The position numbers and the translations under genes are program-made. From Poindextera sp036494815 (GTDB lineage: Bacteria > Pseudomonadota > Alphaproteobacteria > Caulobacterales > Caulobacteraceae): a stretch of 64,000 bases of DNA. The stretch spans positions 62,001 to 126,000 of the forward strand of contig DASXNV010000106.1 of NCBI GenBank assembly GCA_036494815.1, read 5' to 3'. Shown here one piece after another: positions 25,427 to 33,518 of the stretch (within the stretch, counting starts at the first letter, position 1; every line of letters begins with the position of its first letter). The notes beneath the pieces are model-generated. The model saw nothing but the letters and a program-made list of their open reading frames with translations, ran no database searches and was not told the DNA's origin.

Positions 25427-26629
25427 TCAGATCCGGCGGGGCGGATAGCCCCGTTCGCGCAGGGCGTCGACGATCTCATCGGTGTGGCGGGCGTCGCGGG
25501 TCTCGATCATCACGTCGAATTCGGCGCCCTTGGCCGGCACGTCCAGGGCCAGGCGGTTGTGCGCCACCTCGATGATATTGGCCCCCATGGACCCGATCAC
25601 CGAAGAGACATTGGCCAGCAGCCCAGGACGGTCGTCGCCGCGGATCCGCAGGGAGACGATCCGCTGTTCGCGGACCAGCTCGCGGGTCAGGACCGAGGCC
25701 AGAAGCCGGGTGTCGATATTGCCGCCGGTGAGGATCAGCCCGACCTTGCGGTCCTTGAACAGGTTCGGATAGGCCAGGAGCGCCGCCAGGGACGCGGCGC
25801 CCGCGCCCTCGGCCACCGTTTTTTCCACATTGCAGTAGAGGGCGATGCCGCGCTCGAAGAACGGCTCCTCGATCAGCAGCACGTCCTCGATCATCGGCCG
25901 GGCGATGGAATAGCTCAGGTCGCCTACGGTCTTGACCGCGATGCCCTCGGCGATGGTCTGGCCGGAATTGGGCGTGTGCATGCCGCGCATGCGGGCGGTG
26001 AACGAGGGATAGGTGGCCGGCTCCACGCCAAAGATGCGGATATTGGGCGAGAGGTGCTTGGCCGCCGTGGCCACGCCGGAGATAAGCCCGCCGCCGCCGA
26101 TCGGCACCGGCAGGATCTCCAGGTCGGGGGCGTCCTGCAGCATTTCCAGGGCGATGGTGCCCTGGCCAGCCATGACGTCGATATCGTTGAACGGGTGGAC
26201 AAAGGTCAGGTCGCGCTCGTCGCACAGGCGGATGGCCAGGGCCTGGGCTTCGTCATAGGCCTCACCCTCGATCACCACCTCGGCCCCGAAGTCGCGGGTC
26301 TGCTGCACCTTCACGAACGGGGTGGCCTTGGGCATGACGATGGTCACCGGCACGCCCAGGCGCTGGGCGTGATAGGCCAGGCCCTGGGAGTGGTTGCCGG
26401 CCGAGGCGGCGATCACACCTCTGCGGCGCTGGTCCTGGGTCAGCTGCAACAGCTTGTTCAGGGCGCCGCGCTCCTTGTAGGCGGCGGTGAACTGCAGGTT
26501 CTCGAACTTGACCCACACCTCGGCCCCGGTGATGCGGGACAGAGTCTTGGAGTGACGGCAGGGGGTGCGTTCGATCTGGCCCGCGAGCCGCTCGGCGGCG
26601 GCCTCGATCTGGGCGAAGGTCAGGGTCAT
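25427..26629 (-). CDS. ilvA: Threonine ammonia-lyase (threonine dehydratase)
   Basis: A 400-residue fold-type II PLP enzyme that deaminates threonine to 2-oxobutanoate for isoleucine synthesis. The PLP lysine is Lys52 in AAYKERGA. ASAGNHSQG is the Asn loop, and PIGGGGLISG binds the cofactor phosphate. A single C-terminal ACT domain (from about 325, SLRIRGDDRPGLLANV) points to allosteric control. The one-ACT, 400-residue form is between short catabolic TdcB and long two-ACT IlvA, so a catabolic role is not excluded. Confidence 0.92.
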   Translation of the reverse strand: MTLTFAQIEAAAERLAGQIERTPCRHSKTLSRITGAEVWVKFENLQFTAAYKERGALNKLLQLTQDQRRRGVIAASAGNHSQGLAYHAQRLGVPVTIVMPKATPFVKVQQTRDFGAEVVIEGEAYDEAQALAIRLCDERDLTFVHPFNDIDVMAGQGTIALEMLQDAPDLEILPVPIGGGGLISGVATAAKHLSPNIRIFGVEPATYPSFTARMRGMHTPNSGQTIAEGIAVKTVGDLSYSIARPMIEDVLLIEEPFFERGIALYCNVEKTVAEGAGAASLAALLAYPNLFKDRKVGLILTGGNIDTRLLASVLTRELVREQRIVSLRIRGDDRPGLLANVSSVIGSMGANIIEVAHNRLALDVPAKGAEFDVMIETRDARHTDEIVDALRERGYPPRRI

Positions 26630-26721
26630 GGGATCAGGGAACCGGGGGGTAAGGGGCCGCGCAAGCTAAAGCGCAGCGAGACGGAGGGAAAGCCCTGTGG
26701 CCCTGCCCTGTTTTCAGCCTT

Positions 26722-27831
26722 CTATTTCAGTCCGCGCCACAGGTCGAGCCGTCGCATGGCCTTACCGGGCAGGGTCGAGACCTCACCCAGATCCCAGCTT
26801 TCGGCCATGGCGCGCATGCGGTACTGCGCCTCGCGCACCAGGGCCGCAGTCGAAAGGCGGCCGACAAAGCCGTGACCGATGGATTGGCGGGCGTTGGCGA
26901 ACTGATGCTTGAACCGGTATTGGCCGGGGCCAAGGTCCAGATACCGGTACGGCGTGTTGTCCATCCATTTCAGGATGTCCTGAAACAGCAGCAGGCCAGG
27001 AGAATATCGGTCCATAGCCTCGTCATGGCCGATGATCCAGGCATGGACGGTGTGGCGGCCGCGCAGGTGCAGATGGGCGGCGACCACCTGGTCGCCGATG
27101 CTGAGGGTGAACAGCACCCCGCCGAAATCCGGATCGCGGCTGGCGAATAGCTCGCTGAGCAGGCGCAGGGGCCAGCCGGCCTCGAACAGGTCGGTCTGGC
27201 CGGTCTGGCGCATCAGCCGGCGCTTCCAGGCGATCAGCTTTTCGAACGCCATTTGCGAGCGCGAATAGGCCTCGAAGGTCACCGGCCCGATCTCGCGTTC
27301 GGCCTTGCGCCGGCGCTTGTCCAGGTCCTTGAACAGGCCGGTCTGGGCGCGCCGTTCGGCCGCATAGGCGGCGTAGCCGGCCGACAGATCGACGCCGTGG
27401 GAGACATCGAGGCCACGCAGGTGAGGGGAAAAAACTGGCTGTTCGGCCAGCATGTGCGAGAAATCGAGCCGGTCGACGTCGAGCGCCTGTAGAAGTTGAC
27501 GCGCGTCCAGATGCAGGCCGGGCTCGGCGACCAAGCCTTGATAATCGCACATGGGCGCGCCGGTGGGCATGGCCGTGGCGCCGCGCAGGCGGGTGCTAAA
27601 GAAGCCTTTGGCGCCGTCCGCGCCTTCCAGCAGAGACACGCGCACGCCGCAGCGGGCGCCGCCCTGGGCGCGCTCCACCGCTCGCGCCCAGCCCGGACCC
27701 AGGAACGGGCTGTCCAGACCCGGATCAGCGGCCTGGAGTGCGCTCCAGGCCGCCATTTCCGCGTTGGACAACTGGCTGGGACGAATGATGTCGATGTTCA
27801 AGCAAGGGCCCGGTGTGAAATTCTCCGGCAC
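26722..27831 (-). CDS. FemAB/CelD-type GNAT acyltransferase
   Basis: A 369-residue protein of the BioF2/CelD-like GNAT group. The core is visible in GYAAYAAERRAQTGLFKDLD, KLIAWKRRLMRQTGQTDLFEAGW, VVAAHLHLRGRHTVHAWIIG and YRYLDLGPGQYRFKHQFA. Such proteins modify polysaccharides or cell-envelope components using acyl-CoA or aminoacyl donors. In Caulobacter, HfsK is a member that modifies the holdfast polysaccharide. This could be an HfsK relative, but no holdfast or polysaccharide gene is nearby. It lies downstream of the citrate synthase gene on the same strand with an 83-base gap. Confidence 0.82.
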   Translation of the reverse strand: MPENFTPGPCLNIDIIRPSQLSNAEMAAWSALQAADPGLDSPFLGPGWARAVERAQGGARCGVRVSLLEGADGAKGFFSTRLRGATAMPTGAPMCDYQGLVAEPGLHLDARQLLQALDVDRLDFSHMLAEQPVFSPHLRGLDVSHGVDLSAGYAAYAAERRAQTGLFKDLDKRRRKAEREIGPVTFEAYSRSQMAFEKLIAWKRRLMRQTGQTDLFEAGWPLRLLSELFASRDPDFGGVLFTLSIGDQVVAAHLHLRGRHTVHAWIIGHDEAMDRYSPGLLLFQDILKWMDNTPYRYLDLGPGQYRFKHQFANARQSIGHGFVGRLSTAALVREAQYRMRAMAESWDLGEVSTLPGKAMRRLDLWRGLK

Positions 27832-27914
27832 CTTAGCCGCCGATTATTAGGGCAAGGTTTAGGTGAACGGCCTTCGCTCTCGTCAGGCGCGAGACTTTGG
27901 GCGCCACTCGCAAC

Positions 27915-29006
27915 CTATGCGGCGATACGCGGTTGTGGCCCCACATAACGCGATTGCGGCCGGATCAGGCGCCCGCCGGCCAGCTGCTCGCGAGCGTGGG
28001 CGATCCAGCCGGCCACGCGGCCCATGGCGAAGACGCAGGTGAAGGCCTCGGGCGGAAAGGCCAGGGCCTCGAGCAAAAGCGCGGTGTAGAATTCCACATT
28101 GGTCTGCAGCGATCGGTCCGGTTTGCGGGCCTTGAGAATGGCCAGGGCCGCATCCTCCACCGCCTCGGCGAAAGCCAGGCGGCCTGGCAGCACATTGGAG
28201 CCCACCCCCAGCACCTTGACCGCCCGCTTCAGGGCGTCGGCGCGGGGGTCGCGCACGCGGTAGTTCCGGTGACCGAAGCCCATCAGCCGGTCGCCGCGAT
28301 CCAGGGCCGCCTCGATCCAGGCGCGCGCCCGCTCGGGCTGGCCGATCTCGTCCAGCATCTCGACCACCGGGCCGGGGGCGCCGCCGTGCAGCGGCCCCTT
28401 GAGCGCGCTGATCCCGCCGACCACGGCCGAGGTCAGGCCGGCGCGGGTGGAGGCGATCACCCGGGCGGCGAAGGTCGAGGCGTTGAGCCCGTGGTCGCAG
28501 ACTGTGACCAGATAGGCGTCCAGCCCCGCAACCTCGGCCGCGGTCGCCGGACCCCCCTTCACCATGCGCAGGATGTCGGCGGCGTGGCTGAGGCTGGGAT
28601 CCGGCGCGATGGGCGGCAGGCCCTGGCGCGCGCGGGTCACCGCCGGGGTGAACACCGCCGGCGCGGCGATCAGGCGCAGGGCCACAGCCAGGTCGTCGCC
28701 GTCGGGCAGGCGCGCGGTCAGGGCGCGAATCGCCTCAATGGGGCCAAGGCCCTTAAGGGTGGCGTCCAGGGCGGCGGCCTCACGGAACACCTCGGCGCGG
28801 GCCTGGCCAAGGGCCTCAGCCAGACCGGCCTCATCCGGCAAATCGGGGAAGAAGCCCTGGAACAGCAGGGCGACCGCCTGCTCAAAGCGGGTGTGGCCGA
28901 TCAGATCGTCGAGGGAGCGGCCGCGGATGATCAGGCGGCCGGCCTCGCCATCGACTTCGGACAGGATGGTGTCGGCGGCGATCACGCCTTCAAGGCCATC
29001 GGACAT
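27915..29006 (-). CDS. Citrate/2-methylcitrate synthase family enzyme
   Basis: A 363-residue short-form citrate synthase (start ATG 29006 behind AAAGGAG). It should condense acetyl- or propionyl-CoA with oxaloacetate. Motifs: DHGLNAST (His172), GPLHGG (catalytic His207), GFGHRNYRVRDPR (His246, Arg255) and IRPQSRY (Arg349). The usual catalytic Asp is replaced by Glu305 (NVEFYTA). As I recall, some short-form relatives also have Glu here, so this may be a subgroup trait. It is divergent from an HTH-fused paralogue, and the ribosome binding site lies in a hairpin. Whether it is the TCA cycle enzyme or a specialised one cannot be decided here. Confidence 0.9.
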   Translation of the reverse strand: MSDGLEGVIAADTILSEVDGEAGRLIIRGRSLDDLIGHTRFEQAVALLFQGFFPDLPDEAGLAEALGQARAEVFREAAALDATLKGLGPIEAIRALTARLPDGDDLAVALRLIAAPAVFTPAVTRARQGLPPIAPDPSLSHAADILRMVKGGPATAAEVAGLDAYLVTVCDHGLNASTFAARVIASTRAGLTSAVVGGISALKGPLHGGAPGPVVEMLDEIGQPERARAWIEAALDRGDRLMGFGHRNYRVRDPRADALKRAVKVLGVGSNVLPGRLAFAEAVEDAALAILKARKPDRSLQTNVEFYTALLLEALAFPPEAFTCVFAMGRVAGWIAHAREQLAGGRLIRPQSRYVGPQPRIAA

Positions 29007-29010
29007 GGGA

Positions 29011-29034
29011 CAGGCTCCTTTAATTTCGAGCCTG
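29011..29034 (-). promoter_or_regulatory. Hairpin over the citrate synthase ribosome binding site
   Basis: CAGGCTC and GAGCCTG form a perfect 7-bp stem with a 10-base loop in the mRNA leader, ending 4 bases before the ATG at 29006. The AAAGGAG ribosome binding site is split between loop and 3' arm, so the fold would block ribosome access. This fits translational control, but a static hairpin is also possible. Confidence 0.5.
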
Positions 29035-29043
29035 CATTTGTAG

Positions 29044-29088
29044 TCAAGACATGATATGGTCAATCTTGATCAAGATCATCAATGTTGA
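29044..29088. promoter_or_regulatory. Cluster of TCAA-type dyads between divergent citrate synthase genes
   Basis: The region holds TCAATCTTGA (29060-29069) and TCAATGTTGA (29079-29088), both of the form TCAA-NN-TTGA. They flank a perfect 14-bp palindrome ATCTTGATCAAGAT (29063-29076), and TCAAGA also occurs at 29044 and 29070. A -35-like TTGACC of the minus-strand gene (29058-29063) overlaps the cluster. The obvious candidate binder is the HTH-citrate synthase fusion encoded immediately to the right. This is inferred from position and symmetry. Confidence 0.55.
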
Positions 29089-29096
29089 TTTGTAAA

Positions 29097-30242
29097 ATGC
29101 ACGAATGGCTGACATCCAACGAGGCCCAAGTCCGACTGGGGGTCCGCCCTCAGACCCTCTACGCCTATGTCAGCCGTGGTCGGATCGAGGCCCGCGCCGA
29201 CAGCGAAGACCCACGCAAGAGTCTCTATCGCGCCGCCGACGTGGACCGGCTATCGATCCGCAAGGTCCGCGGGCGAAAGGCGGCGCTTGTGGCCGAGGAC
29301 GCCATCGCCTGGGGCGAGCCGGTGCTGGCCTCAGCCATCACCACGGTGCATCAGGGGCGTCTTTATTATCGAGGACGCGACGCGGCGATCCTGTCCGAGA
29401 CCGAAACCCTGGAAGGCGTGGCCAGGTTGCTGCGCGGCGGCGATGGGGTCGCGCTGAAGCGCCGGCGGGCCGATCCGCCGCCAGCCGCCGCCAGCGGCCG
29501 TGCGCGGGTGTTCGCCGCCCTGGCCGCCCGGGCGGGGGCGGACGCGCCGGCGCGGGGCCGCGCGCCCATGGCCCTGGCCGCCGAGGCGGTGGGCCTGCTC
29601 AACCTGTTCGCCGACGCCGTGGCCGGCCAGACCGGAGAGGGGCCGATCCACACCCGCCTGGCCCTGGCTTGGGACCAGGAAGAGGCCAGCGCCGATATCA
29701 TCCGCCGAACCCTTGTCCTGCTGGCCGATCACGAGCTGAACGCCTCCACCTTCGCCACCCGGGTCGCCGCCTCCACCGGCGCCTCCCTGGCCGCCTCCGC
29801 CCTGGCCGGACTTTCGGCCCTGTCCGGCCCCCTGCACGGGGGCATGTCGGCGCGAGTCCAGGCCTTCATGCTGGAGGCCGAGCGCCTGGGCGCCCAGGCG
29901 GCGGTGGCGGGGCGCCTGGCGCTGGGCCAGCCGATCCCAGGCTTTGGCCATCCGCTCTATCCCGGCGGCGACCCGCGCGCCCGTAGCCTGCTGGCCGCCT
30001 TTGAACCGCCGCCCGTGTTCGAGGATGTGAGACGAACCGCCGAGGCCGCCACGGGCCAGATCGCCAATGTGGACTATGTCCTCACCGCGCTGACGGCCGC
30101 GCGCCGCCTGCCTGAGGACGCCGCTTTTCTGCTGTTCGCCACCGGCCGCTGCGCCGGCTGGCTGGCCCATGCCCTGGAACAGGTCCAGACGGGACATCTG
30201 ATCAGGCCGCGGGCGCGCTATACGGGGCCGGCGCTGGATTGA
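29097..30242 (+). CDS. Citrate synthase fused to N-terminal helix-turn-helix (Xis/MerR type)
   Basis: A 381-residue fusion. Residues 1-55 (MHEWLTSNEAQVRLGVRPQT, then a basic wing and SLYRAADVDRL) form an excisionase/MerR-like DNA-binding domain. The rest is a full citrate synthase fold with DHELNAST (His212), GPLHGG (His247), GFGHPLYPGGDPR (His285, Arg294), NVDYVLTA (Asp326) and IRPRARY (Arg371). The catalytic triad is therefore intact. A Pro/Arg/Ala-rich insert lies at about 118-160. The start at 29097 is chosen because the upstream ATG (29082) lies inside the dyad cluster. It could be an enzyme that also regulates, or a sensor of CoA esters and oxaloacetate. I know of no characterised example. 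Confidence 0.88.
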   Translation: MHEWLTSNEAQVRLGVRPQTLYAYVSRGRIEARADSEDPRKSLYRAADVDRLSIRKVRGRKAALVAEDAIAWGEPVLASAITTVHQGRLYYRGRDAAILSETETLEGVARLLRGGDGVALKRRRADPPPAAASGRARVFAALAARAGADAPARGRAPMALAAEAVGLLNLFADAVAGQTGEGPIHTRLALAWDQEEASADIIRRTLVLLADHELNASTFATRVAASTGASLAASALAGLSALSGPLHGGMSARVQAFMLEAERLGAQAAVAGRLALGQPIPGFGHPLYPGGDPRARSLLAAFEPPPVFEDVRRTAEAATGQIANVDYVLTALTAARRLPEDAAFLLFATGRCAGWLAHALEQVQTGHLIRPRARYTGPALD

Positions 30243-30284
30243 GCGTCCGCGCAAAATGCCGAGCTGGCAGCCGGAAAACATGAG

Positions 30285-30332
30285 ACCGTTCCGCACGGGG
30301 CGGCTATACGCCGACGCAGGTCCCGGAACGGT
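30285..30332 (+). repeat. Long-loop inverted repeat in the uppP leader
   Basis: ACCGTTCCG (30285-30293) and CGGAACGGT (30324-30332) form a perfect 9-bp stem around a 30-base loop, ending 12 bases before the uppP start. It could act as the terminator of the preceding gene or as a leader structure of uppP. No T-run follows. Confidence 0.4.
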
Positions 30333-30344
30333 GAAAGAGCGCCC

Positions 30345-31163
30345 ATGTTGCACGACGGTTTGATCGCGATCCTGCTTGGCCTTGTGGAGGGGATCACCGA
30401 ATTTATTCCGGTATCGTCGACCGCCCACCTCTTGCTGTCCAAGATGCTGCTCGGCCTGCCGGACGGGTTTTGGGACACCTTCATCGTGCTGATCCAGATG
30501 GGCGCGATCCTGGCCGTGGTGGTGATCTATTTCCAGAGGCTGTGGGGGGTGTTCATCCGCCTGCCGTCCGACCCGGCCGCCCGCCGCTTCGCCCTCAGCA
30601 TTGGCATCGCCCTGATCCCGGCCATGGTGCTGGGCTTCGGCCTGCATGACGTGATTAAGAAGGTGCTGTTCGAGAGCCCCAAGCTGATCTGCTGGTCGCT
30701 CTTGATCGGCGGGATCGTGCTGGGGGTGCTGGATCGTTTCCGTCCCCCGCCGGTGATCGACAGCTCGGAGAGGATCCCGCTGGTCAAGTCGCTGCTGATC
30801 GGATTTTCCCAGTGCCTGGCCCTGGTGCCGGGCGTCTCGCGGTCCGGGGCCACCATCGCCGGCTCGCTGATTCTGGGCGTCGAGCGGCGCGCGGCGGCGG
30901 AGTTTTCGTTCTTCCTGGCCATCCCCACCATGGCTGGCGCCTTCGCCCTGGACGCCTGGAAGAGCCGCCACGACATCGACATGGGCCACGCCGGGCTGAT
31001 CGGGATCGGCTTTGTGGTCTCCTTCGCCGCCGGGCTGCTGGCGATCAAGACCTTCATCGATTTCCTGTCCAAGCACGGCTTCGCCGTCTTCGCCATCTGG
31101 CGCATCCTGGTGGGCGGCGGCGGCCTGCTATGGCTCTATTTCGCGGCCCACGGCGCGGCTTAG
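30345..31163 (+). CDS. uppP: Undecaprenyl-diphosphatase
   Basis: A 272-residue multi-pass membrane enzyme (BacA/UppP) that dephosphorylates undecaprenyl diphosphate, recycling the lipid carrier for peptidoglycan; excess gives bacitracin resistance. Both active-site motifs are intact: EGITEFIPVSSTAHL (15-29) and PGVSRSGATI. About eight hydrophobic segments are present and the length is normal. The stop overlaps the convergent moeA stop by 4 bases. Confidence 0.96.
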   Translation: MLHDGLIAILLGLVEGITEFIPVSSTAHLLLSKMLLGLPDGFWDTFIVLIQMGAILAVVVIYFQRLWGVFIRLPSDPAARRFALSIGIALIPAMVLGFGLHDVIKKVLFESPKLICWSLLIGGIVLGVLDRFRPPPVIDSSERIPLVKSLLIGFSQCLALVPGVSRSGATIAGSLILGVERRAAAEFSFFLAIPTMAGAFALDAWKSRHDIDMGHAGLIGIGFVVSFAAGLLAIKTFIDFLSKHGFAVFAIWRILVGGGGLLWLYFAAHGAA

Positions 31164-32347
31164 AGCCGGCCTAGCCTCAGAATATCCACCACCGCCCCCA
31201 CCTCCCCCGCCAAGGCGCCGGCGGGGCGGCGGATCAGGGCGTCGGCGCTGGCGAAGACCGAGACCAGGGAAGAGTCCTGGTCGGACATGGCTTCGGCTTG
31301 AAGCACGCCTTCGGTCATTGACAGCCGGGCTCGCGCCCAGTGCTCGCGCGGGCCATTGGCAGCTAGCGCCTTGGACAGGCGCGCCGTCTCCAGCCTTGGG
31401 CCGGGCTCGGCGCCCTGCAGGGCCAACAGCAGCGGGCGCAGGAACAACTCGGCGCAGACCAGGCCTGACGCCGGATTTCCAGGCAGGCCGACCACGCGGC
31501 GGCTGTCGGCCAGGAGCCCGAACCAGGTCGGCTTGCCGGGGCGCAGGCGCACGGTCTCGAACCGCAGCACCAGGCCCAGCCGCGCCAGGGCCGGCTTGAC
31601 CAGGTCGTGATCCCCCACCGAGGCGCCGCCCAGGGTCACCACCACATCGCCGCCAGCATCCGCCACGGCGCCCGCGATGGCGTCCAGATCGTCTCCGGCG
31701 GTGGTGACGCTGATGGGATCGCCGCCCCAGGTCCGGACCAGGGCGCTGAGCGACGGGCCGCTGGAGTTGAAGATCTGGTCGGGGCCGGGCTCAGCGCCGG
31801 GCGGCACGATCTCTTCGCCGGTGGACAAGATCGCCACGCGTGGACGGCGGGCGACCTTGAGGGTGGGGCGCCCTGTGGCGGCGGCCAGGCCGATCCGCCA
31901 GGGGTCAAGCCGCACCCCGGCGCTGAGCAACAGATCGCCAGCGTGAAAATCGCCGCCGCTGGGGCGGATGTGGGTCGGCCCCGCGCCTGCCGCTGGCGTC
32001 AGGACCCGGTCGCCCTCGCGCCGGCTGTCTTCCTGCAGCACCACCCGGTCCGCGCCCTGGGGTACGGGGGCGCCGGTGAAGATACGCACCGCCTGTCCGG
32101 GCTCCAGCGGCCTGGCGTAGCCGTGGCCGGCGGCGCTTTCGCCCAGGATGGCGTAGGCCTCGCCCGGCCCGGCGACGGCCCAGCCGTCCATGGCCGAGGC
32201 GTCGAACGGCGGCTGGTCGCGGGTGGCTGCCACATCTTCGGCCAGGACCCGGCCCAGGGCGTCGGCCAGGGCGACGCTCTCCACCGTCGCCGGCGGCAAA
32301 TCAGCCAGGATACGGGCGCGCGCCTCTTCGACCGGCAGGTCTTTCAC
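31160..32347 (-). CDS. moeA: Molybdopterin molybdotransferase
   Basis: A 395-residue MoeA, which inserts molybdate into adenylated molybdopterin. Typical segments are PPFDASAMDGWAV near the N-terminus, IFTGAPVPQGADRVV, ILSTGEEIVPPG, FNSSGPSLSALV, TLGGASVGDHDLVKPAL and GLPGNPASGLVCAELFLRP. Start ATG 32347 overlaps the moaC stop (ATGA). It is the last gene of the six-gene cofactor cluster. Confidence 0.96.
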   Translation of the reverse strand: MKDLPVEEARARILADLPPATVESVALADALGRVLAEDVAATRDQPPFDASAMDGWAVAGPGEAYAILGESAAGHGYARPLEPGQAVRIFTGAPVPQGADRVVLQEDSRREGDRVLTPAAGAGPTHIRPSGGDFHAGDLLLSAGVRLDPWRIGLAAATGRPTLKVARRPRVAILSTGEEIVPPGAEPGPDQIFNSSGPSLSALVRTWGGDPISVTTAGDDLDAIAGAVADAGGDVVVTLGGASVGDHDLVKPALARLGLVLRFETVRLRPGKPTWFGLLADSRRVVGLPGNPASGLVCAELFLRPLLLALQGAEPGPRLETARLSKALAANGPREHWARARLSMTEGVLQAEAMSDQDSSLVSVFASADALIRRPAGALAGEVGAVVDILRLGRL

Positions 32348-32826
32348 GCCGGATCTCGCTTGAAGTCGCCCGAGGCGCCGCCGGTCTTTTCCAGCAGGCG
32401 CACAGCCTCGATGGTCATGGCCTTATCGACGGCCTTGAGCATGTCGTAGAGGGTCAGGCAGGCCACCGAGACAGCGGTCAGGGCCTCCATCTCGACGCCC
32501 GTGGGGCCCGTGGTCTTGACCCGGGCTATGACCGCGAGGCCTTCGCCGCTAGGCGCTTCGCTGACCTCCACCACCACCTTGGACAGGCTCAAGGGGTGGC
32601 ACATGGGAATCAGGTCCGACGTGCGCTTGGCGGCCATGACCCCGGCGATCTCGGCCACGGCGCGCACATCGCCCTTCTTGCCGCCGCCGCCCAAGGCCAG
32701 GGCCAGGGTTTCGGGCTTCATTCGCACCAGCCCGGCCGCTGTGGCCTCGCGGGCGCTGGCCGGCTTGTCAGAGACATCGACCATGCGCGCGCGACCCTGG
32801 TCGTCGATGTGGGTCAGGCGGCTCAC
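32344..32826 (-). CDS. moaC: Cyclic pyranopterin monophosphate synthase
   Basis: A 160-residue MoaC that, after MoaA, forms cyclic pyranopterin monophosphate. Family motifs are KKGDVRAVAEIAGVMAAKRT, LIPMCHPL, GPTGVEMEALTAVSVA and LTLYDMLKAVDK. Translation begins with GTG at 32826. It overlaps moeA by 4 bases downstream. A 52-bp palindromic repeat separates it from moaB. Confidence 0.96.
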   Translation of the reverse strand: MSRLTHIDDQGRARMVDVSDKPASAREATAAGLVRMKPETLALALGGGGKKGDVRAVAEIAGVMAAKRTSDLIPMCHPLSLSKVVVEVSEAPSGEGLAVIARVKTTGPTGVEMEALTAVSVACLTLYDMLKAVDKAMTIEAVRLLEKTGGASGDFKRDPA

Positions 32827-32845
32827 GCGCTGGAGCCTTTGAAGT

Positions 32846-32897
32846 TAGAGCGTGACGGCCGCTTCAATCGGCTTCCACCTAAAGCTGTCACGCTCTA
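32846..32897 (-). repeat. 52-bp palindromic intergenic repeat, copy A
   Basis: TAGAGCGTGAC and GTCACGCTCTA form perfect 11-bp arms around a 30-base centre. Copy B at 54318-54369 has the same length, arm length and core pattern (CAA.C.G..TCCAC.T) with different inner arm bases, which shows compensated divergence. On the minus strand the first TAG is the moaB stop codon. It resembles palindromic repeats dispersed in many alphaproteobacterial genomes. Confidence 0.8.
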
Positions 32898-33449
32898 GAC
32901 CTCGTTCAGGCGCGGCATCAGCTCGACCATGTTGCAGGGCTTGTGCCGGCTGTCGAGCTGGGCGGCGATGACCTTGTCCCAGCCGTCGCGCACGGCGCCG
33001 TTGGAGCCCGGCAGGCAGAATACGAACACCCCCCCGATCAGCCCGGCGGTGGCGCGCGACTGCAGGGTGGACAGGCCCACCGATTGGTAGCTGACCAGGT
33101 GGAAGATCGCCGAAAAGCCGTCGATGCGCTTGTCGAACAGAGGCTCCAGAGCCTCGGGCGTTACGTCGCGGCCGGTGAGGCCGGTACCGCCGGTGGTGAC
33201 GATGGCGTCCACCTGGCCCGAGGCGATCCAGCCCAGCACCTGGGCGCGGATGGCCGAGCGATTGTCGGCCACCAGGGCGCGGCCGGCCAAGGCGTGCCCG
33301 GCGCCGATGATGCGTTCGGCCAGCAGGTGGCCGGAGGTGTCGCTTTCCTCATCCCGGGTGTCCGAGACGGTGAGCACGGCCACGCGCACGGGCTTGAGGG
33401 TCAGGGCTTCATCGATCTTGCCGCCGGGGGCGGGGACGAGGGCGTTCAT
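32895..33449 (-). CDS. moaB: Molybdenum cofactor biosynthesis protein B
   Basis: A 184-residue MoaB/Mog-fold protein. In organisms lacking Mog it is thought to adenylate molybdopterin. Motifs are VAVLTVSDTRDEESDTSG, TTGGTGLTGRDVTPEAL and FCLPGSNGAVRDGWDKVIA. I chose ATG 33449 (MNALVPAPGG); an open extension upstream lacks family similarity. The stop codon TAG is the first triplet of palindromic repeat copy A. Confidence 0.94.
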   Translation of the reverse strand: MNALVPAPGGKIDEALTLKPVRVAVLTVSDTRDEESDTSGHLLAERIIGAGHALAGRALVADNRSAIRAQVLGWIASGQVDAIVTTGGTGLTGRDVTPEALEPLFDKRIDGFSAIFHLVSYQSVGLSTLQSRATAGLIGGVFVFCLPGSNGAVRDGWDKVIAAQLDSRHKPCNMVELMPRLNEV

Positions 33450-33487
33450 GGTTGGGCTTTCGGTGTTTTCGAAATTCCTGGCCTGTC

Positions 33488-33515
33488 TAGAGCATGTCAC
33501 GCGATACCAAAATCC
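33488..33515 (+). repeat. Possible half copy of the palindromic repeat
   Basis: TAGAGCATGTCACGCGATAC followed by CAAAATCC resembles the left half of the 52-bp repeats but has no right arm. It lies between moaE and moaB on the plus strand. The match is partial, so this call is tentative. Confidence 0.3.
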
Positions 33516-33518
33516 CCC

